From Candidatus Eiseniibacteriota bacterium (GTDB lineage Bacteria; Eisenbacteria; RBG-16-71-46), in the NCBI GenBank assembly GCA_005893365.1, contig VBPB01000181.1, positions 1,489-10,202 of the forward strand: DNA of 8,714 nt, given 5' to 3'. A model generated the notes under the pieces. That model did no database searches and was not told the origin of the DNA. It saw only the letters and a list, made by a program, of their open reading frames with translations. The position numbers and the translations under genes are program-made. Shown here one piece after another: positions 5,408-8,714 of the stretch (positions are counted from its first letter, which is position 1; each line of letters starts with the position of its first letter).

Positions 5408-6376
5408 TCAGGCCGCCTTGCCGCTCGCGCGCGCCTGCTCCACCACCTGCCGCGCGAGCGCCGCCATGAACTCGGGCGCCGCGTTGAGACACGGCAGGTG
5501 CACCGCCTCGAGCCCCGGCTGAGCACGGAGCGCGATCCGCCCCTCCAGCTGGCTCTCGGCGTTGTCGGCCGAGAAGCCGAATGGGTAGTAGACCACGCGC
5601 CGGTAGCCCGCCTCGGCCACGCGCTTGAGCGTCTGGTCCACCGGCGGCTCGGTCCAGCGCCCGCCGTAGACGTGATTGAGCCACGCCGGCTGCACCATGC
5701 CGAATCGGCCCGCGAGCCGCTGCGCGATGGCGGCCGCGACGCGTTCGGTGGCGCCTCGCCCGGTCTCGATCGGCCGCGCGGGCTCGAGCAGCGTGCCGTG
5801 GGCCGCCAGCACCAGCGCCCATTCCTTGCCGCCCGCGCCGCGCGCCTCCGCCTCGCGGGCCACGTGCGCGGCCGAGATCTCCGCGAAGCGGCCCTCGTCG
5901 AGCGCCGGCAGCACGCGCACCGGGGCGCGGCCGCCGCCCAGGCGCTCGGCCCACCGCGCCACCGTGCCGCGTCCGATCTCGTGGGTGAAGGCCGAATCGG
6001 CGACGTACATCGGCACGATGTCCACCGGCTCGTCGGCCGGCAGGCGGTTGAGCAGGACGGTCAGCAGCGGATCGCGGAACTCGTAGGCCACGTGGACCTG
6101 CCAATCGATCCCGCCCCCGGGGTTCGCGAGGGCCGCGGCGAGCCCCGCGGCCTGCGCCTCGGTGAGGCGCTCGAGCGGCGAGCCATAGCGCTCGGTGGTC
6201 CAGAGACGGTTGCGGAAGCGCGCCCGCGACAGCGCGATCACCGGCAGCACCGCCGCCGGGATGGGCGCCACCGCCCGGGTGAGGCCGAGCAGGATACGCC
6301 AGGAGTACTTGAGCTGGGCGAAGAAGTCCGGCGTCGGCGGCTCGCCGTAGGTGAGCAGGACGACGTGCCGGCGCAT
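5408..6376 (-). CDS. hemH: Ferrochelatase HemH
   Basis: The 322-aa product inserts Fe(II) into protoporphyrin IX, the last step of heme synthesis. The N-terminus has LLTYGEPPTPDFF, and GSPLERLTEAQ (66-75) matches the family's GSPL block. VPMYVADSAFT (121-131) replaces the usual PLYPQYS-type motif. The catalytic His is His193 in LVLAAHG, and Glu274 in FSADNAESQLEG takes the place of Glu in the usual DHLETL-type motif. The His-Glu distance of 81 residues equals that of B. subtilis HemH (His183, Glu264). The sequence is thus a diverged but apparently active ferrochelatase. Its ATG shares one base with the hemG stop (TGATG on the minus strand), with only a weak GATGGGG upstream, so translation is probably coupled to hemG. 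Confidence 0.9.
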   Translation of the reverse strand: MRRHVVLLTYGEPPTPDFFAQLKYSWRILLGLTRAVAPIPAAVLPVIALSRARFRNRLWTTERYGSPLERLTEAQAAGLAAALANPGGGIDWQVHVAYEFRDPLLTVLLNRLPADEPVDIVPMYVADSAFTHEIGRGTVARWAERLGGGRAPVRVLPALDEGRFAEISAAHVAREAEARGAGGKEWALVLAAHGTLLEPARPIETGRGATERVAAAIAQRLAGRFGMVQPAWLNHVYGGRWTEPPVDQTLKRVAEAGYRRVVYYPFGFSADNAESQLEGRIALRAQPGLEAVHLPCLNAAPEFMAALARQVVEQARASGKAA

Positions 6377-7941
6377 CAGGCGCGCGCCCCATCGGCCGCC
6401 TCACAACCGACGCCGTCACCGCACGCGGGCGCGGCGGGCAGGGCGTGGACGCGAGGGTCCGCAGGCGGCCGCAGCGAGGGACCGGCGAAGGCCGCCGAGG
6501 ACGAGGGAGGCGAGGCCAGGAAGGCCGAGCCGACCGCCCTCGCGTCCGCGCCCTGCCCGCCGCGCCCGCCCTCGGCGGCGGCGGCTCCCGCGACGCCGGC
6601 CCCCGCCAGGACACGCGCCACCGCGCGCTCGGCCGAGATCACGCCGGCGCCGAAGGCGATCCCGTCGTACGAGGTGCCGCACAGCTCGAGGCCGGGGTGC
6701 CGGGCGGCGCGCGCCCTTACCGCCGCCACGCGCTCGCGATGGCCGCGCGTGTACTGGGGGATGGCCCGCGGCCACCGCCACACCCAGCTGCGCGCCGGCG
6801 CGGCCGTGACGCCGAGCACGCGCTTGAGCTCCGCCCGCGCGCGGCGCAGGATCTCGTCCTCGCCCAGGTCCGCCACCTCGGGCCGCCGCGCGCCGCCCAG
6901 CATCGCGCGCACCAGCACCATGCCCTCGGGCGCGCGGCCTGCGAACAGCGACGAGTCCCACACCACGCCGAGCGTATCGAGCCCCTCGCGGCGGGCCACG
7001 AGGTAGCCGTAGCCGTCGAGCGGCACGGTGAGGTCGGCGGCGCGGAACGCCATCGCCACGACCCCGAGCCCGGCGTACGGGAACTCGGCGAGCCCGCGCG
7101 ACAGCTCGGGGTCGAGGTCCGCCACCATCGCCGCCGCCCGTGCGGCGGGCGCGGCCAGCAGCACGCCGTCGGCGGCGAGCGCCTCGCCGTCCTCGAGCCG
7201 CAGCTGCCAGCCGTCGCCCGCGCGCTCCAGGCGCTTCACCCGGGCTCCGGTGCGCGCCACGCCTGAGAGCCGGGCGGCGAAGGTCGCGACCAGCTCGCCC
7301 ATCCCGCCCGCGAGGCTCACCAGCCGCGGCGGCGGCTGGCGGCGCGCGATCATCGCCCGGATCAGGCTCCCGTGCTCGCGCTCCATCTCGGTCATGAGCG
7401 GGAAGGCGGCCGCCACCGACAGCTCGCGGCTGTCGCCCGCCGAGATGCCCGAGATCGCCGTGTCCACCAGCACCTCGGCCGCCTCGCGGCCCACGCGGCG
7501 GCAGGCGAACTCGTAGACGGTCTCCTCGCTCTTGGGCGCGCGCCGGGCGAAGGGCTCGAGCAGCAGCCGCAGCTTGCCGGCCGGCGAGAGCGCGTCCGAG
7601 CCGAAGAACACCGGCGGCGAGTCGGGGACGCGCCGCATCCGGCCGCCGTGCACCACGAAGCGCCGGCGCGCGGCGGGGCGCGCCTCGACCAGCGAGCCTG
7701 CGAGGCCGAGGTCGCGGATCAGCGCGATGGGCTCGGGCTCCGCGGCGCGGCTCAGGAACCCGTTGGGGCCCGCCTCGACCACGAAACCGCCGTCGGTCAC
7801 GGTGTGGGCGTGGCCGCCGAGGCGGTCCGAGCCTTCGAGCAGGATCACCTCGGTCCCGCGCGGCGCGCGTTCGCGCAGCCGGTAGGCCGCCGTCAGCCCG
7901 GTGATGCCCCCGCCGATGACGACGAAACGCGAACCCGTCAT
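6376..7941 (-). CDS. hemG: Protoporphyrinogen oxidase, HemG/HemY type, with C-terminal extension
   Basis: This FAD-dependent amine-oxidase-fold enzyme (521 aa) oxidises protoporphyrinogen IX to protoporphyrin IX. The dinucleotide-binding VVIGGGITGL (7-16) and LLEGSDRLGG (34-43) open the protein. EAGPNGFL follows, then SGISAGDSRELSV and SLAGGMGELV in the middle, and LCGTSYDGIAFGAGVISAERAV near residues 420-441 is the C-terminal FAD motif. Family members end shortly after this, near 450-470 aa. Here about 74 further residues, rich in Ala, Gly, Pro and Ser, run to the stop, and their DNA carries a 33-bp inverted repeat (6425-6569). The start ATG overlaps the hemN stop by 4 nt (ATGA). No clear ribosome site is seen, so coupling is likely. 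HemY-type enzymes normally use O2. The name hemY is equally usual. Confidence 0.9.
   Translation of the reverse strand: MTGSRFVVIGGGITGLTAAYRLRERAPRGTEVILLEGSDRLGGHAHTVTDGGFVVEAGPNGFLSRAAEPEPIALIRDLGLAGSLVEARPAARRRFVVHGGRMRRVPDSPPVFFGSDALSPAGKLRLLLEPFARRAPKSEETVYEFACRRVGREAAEVLVDTAISGISAGDSRELSVAAAFPLMTEMEREHGSLIRAMIARRQPPPRLVSLAGGMGELVATFAARLSGVARTGARVKRLERAGDGWQLRLEDGEALAADGVLLAAPAARAAAMVADLDPELSRGLAEFPYAGLGVVAMAFRAADLTVPLDGYGYLVARREGLDTLGVVWDSSLFAGRAPEGMVLVRAMLGGARRPEVADLGEDEILRRARAELKRVLGVTAAPARSWVWRWPRAIPQYTRGHRERVAAVRARAARHPGLELCGTSYDGIAFGAGVISAERAVARVLAGAGVAGAAAAEGGRGGQGADARAVGSAFLASPPSSSAAFAGPSLRPPADPRVHALPAAPACGDGVGCEAADGARA
6425..6569. repeat. 33-bp inverted repeat with 79-nt spacer inside the hemG tail
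   Basis: Bases 6425-6457 are the reverse complement of 6537-6569 at 32 of 33 positions; the single mismatch is T6446 against G6548. The arms can fold into a very stable hairpin with a 79-nt loop in RNA of either strand. The mismatch is a tolerated U-G pair on the plus strand and an A-C on the hemG mRNA. The element covers most of the DNA for the extra C-terminal residues of HemG and ends 49 bp from the hemH start codon. It resembles a small palindromic or MITE-like insertion. No transposase is present and no convincing target-site duplication is visible; CGACGCCG occurs at 6408-6415 and 6591-6598 but is not adjacent to the arms. Confidence 0.8.
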
Positions 7942-8714
7942 ACCGTCCGGCTGAAGACCGGCCGTTCCTGGGTCGCCTTGGCCCTCAGATAGCGGTCGAA
8001 CACCATGCAGACATTGCGCACGAACCGCCGTCCCAGCGCGGTGACCTCGATGGTCTCGCGGGTCACCTCGATCAGGCCGTGCGCCGCCGGGGAATCGGGT
8101 CCGGTCAACTCCGCCAACTCGCGGGCGAAGGTGCCCGCGAACGACAGGTCGAACAGCCGCTCGACCTCGCGGACGTCGAGATGGAAGTTGCACATCAGGT
8201 TGGTGATGATGTGGCGGCGCACCACGTCGTCCGCGTCGAGGGCGATGCCGCGCTCGATCGGGAACCGGCCGGCCTCCAGCGCCGCGTAGTATTCCGGCAG
8301 CTTCTTCACGTTCTGCGCGTAGGCGCCCTGGACGTCGCCGATCCCCGAGATCCCCAGCGCCACCATGTCGCGCGCGGTCTGGACCGTGTAGCCCATGAAG
8401 TTGCGATGCAGCGTGCGCGCCTCGACCGCCCGCGACAACTCGTCTTCGGGAAGCGCGAAGTGGTCCATGCCGATGGCCCGATAGCCCGCGCCGGTGAACG
8501 CGTCGATGGTGAGCCCGAGCAGCTCCAGCTTGAGCGTGCCGTCGGGGAGCGCCTCGGTCGGGATGTGCTTCATGTGCGCCTTGATCCATGGCACGTAGGC
8601 GAACGAGTAGACCGCCACGCGCTCGGGCCTGAGCGCGATCACCTGCTGGACCGTGCGCGTGAAGCCGGCGGCGGTCTGATAGGGCAGCCCGTAGATGAGG
8701 TCGATGTTGACCGA
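7938..8714 (-). CDS. hemN: Oxygen-independent coproporphyrinogen III oxidase HemN, C-terminal part
   Basis: This frame is open at the window end and gives the last 258 residues of a protein of usually about 450-460. It oxidatively decarboxylates coproporphyrinogen III to protoporphyrinogen IX by radical-SAM chemistry. The visible part starts SVNIDLIYGLPYQT, the late part of the radical-SAM barrel. It continues with AVYSFAYVPWIKAHMKHIP, GYRAIGMDHFALPEDEL, LHRNFMGYTVQ, GISGIGDVQGAYAQN, ITNLMCNFHLD and RNVCMVFDRYLR. These match HemN proper and not the HemW/RadSAM look-alike, which lacks this C-terminal region. The Cys cluster that binds the 4Fe-4S centre lies outside the window. Its TGA stop overlaps the hemG ATG, making it the first visible gene of the hemN-hemG-hemH run. 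Confidence 0.93.
   Translation of the reverse strand, partial: SVNIDLIYGLPYQTAAGFTRTVQQVIALRPERVAVYSFAYVPWIKAHMKHIPTEALPDGTLKLELLGLTIDAFTGAGYRAIGMDHFALPEDELSRAVEARTLHRNFMGYTVQTARDMVALGISGIGDVQGAYAQNVKKLPEYYAALEAGRFPIERGIALDADDVVRRHIITNLMCNFHLDVREVERLFDLSFAGTFARELAELTGPDSPAAHGLIEVTRETIEVTALGRRFVRNVCMVFDRYLRAKATQERPVFSRTV

Noticed and set aside
6408..6598. CGACGCCG at 6408-6415 and 6591-6598 as a target-site duplication of the inverted-repeat element
   Set aside because: The copies lie 9 and 21 nt away from the arms, not next to them, and an 8-mer of this composition is common in such GC-rich sequence.
5498..7006. A 502-codon plus-strand frame across hemH and hemG
   Set aside because: It is an Arg/Ala/His-rich shadow of two well-supported minus-strand genes and shows no motifs.
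6376..8589. A 737-codon start for hemG extending back through hemN
   Set aside because: The extra 216 codons lie opposite in frame to clear HemN coding sequence. ATG 7941 overlaps the hemN stop and begins seven codons before the FAD motif.

Overview
The window is very GC-rich bacterial chromosome, with coding third positions almost all G or C. It holds complete, ordinary-length metabolic genes and no phage, plasmid, CRISPR or transposase gene. The mix (an AtuA/DUF1446 protein, DinB-fold proteins, a hemN-hemG-hemH run, small Cys-rich secreted proteins) would suit an uncultured soil or sediment lineage such as Methylomirabilota/Rokubacteria or a deltaproteobacterial-type group. That placement is inference only.

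Layout. (1) 1-1650, plus strand: a tandem family of small exported cysteine-rich proteins. Copies 1 (107-466) and 3 (1289-1648) are intact, both exactly 119 codons. Copy 2 (535-915) has a well-kept body but no usable start. A relic of a further translation start lies just upstream of copy 1 (24-96). All copies share one strict pattern after a hydrophobic signal segment: C-X19-CX3C-X21-CX5C-X21-CX3C. No known family was recognised. (2) 1794-3590, plus: an AtuA-like (DUF1446) protein of about 598 aa with its C-terminal domain. (3) 3721-4242 plus and 4334-4837 minus: two convergent DinB-fold proteins with a strong hairpin between them. (4) 5105-5305, plus: a 66-aa open frame matching only the C-terminal part of the cupin_5/DUF985 fold, with possible frameshifted remains upstream. 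(5) 8714-5408, minus: hemN (cut by the window edge), hemG/hemY and hemH, joined by 4-nt and 1-nt overlaps. They encode the last three steps from coproporphyrinogen III to heme.

The hem genes clearly work together. The other genes show no obvious functional link to them or to each other.

The two most interesting signals are the symmetric six-cysteine lipoprotein-like family, with copies at different stages of duplication and decay, and a 33-bp near-perfect inverted repeat (6425-6457 / 6537-6569). The repeat lies inside an unusual 74-residue C-terminal tail of HemG, directly upstream of the hemH start, and looks like an inserted palindromic element that was absorbed into the reading frame.
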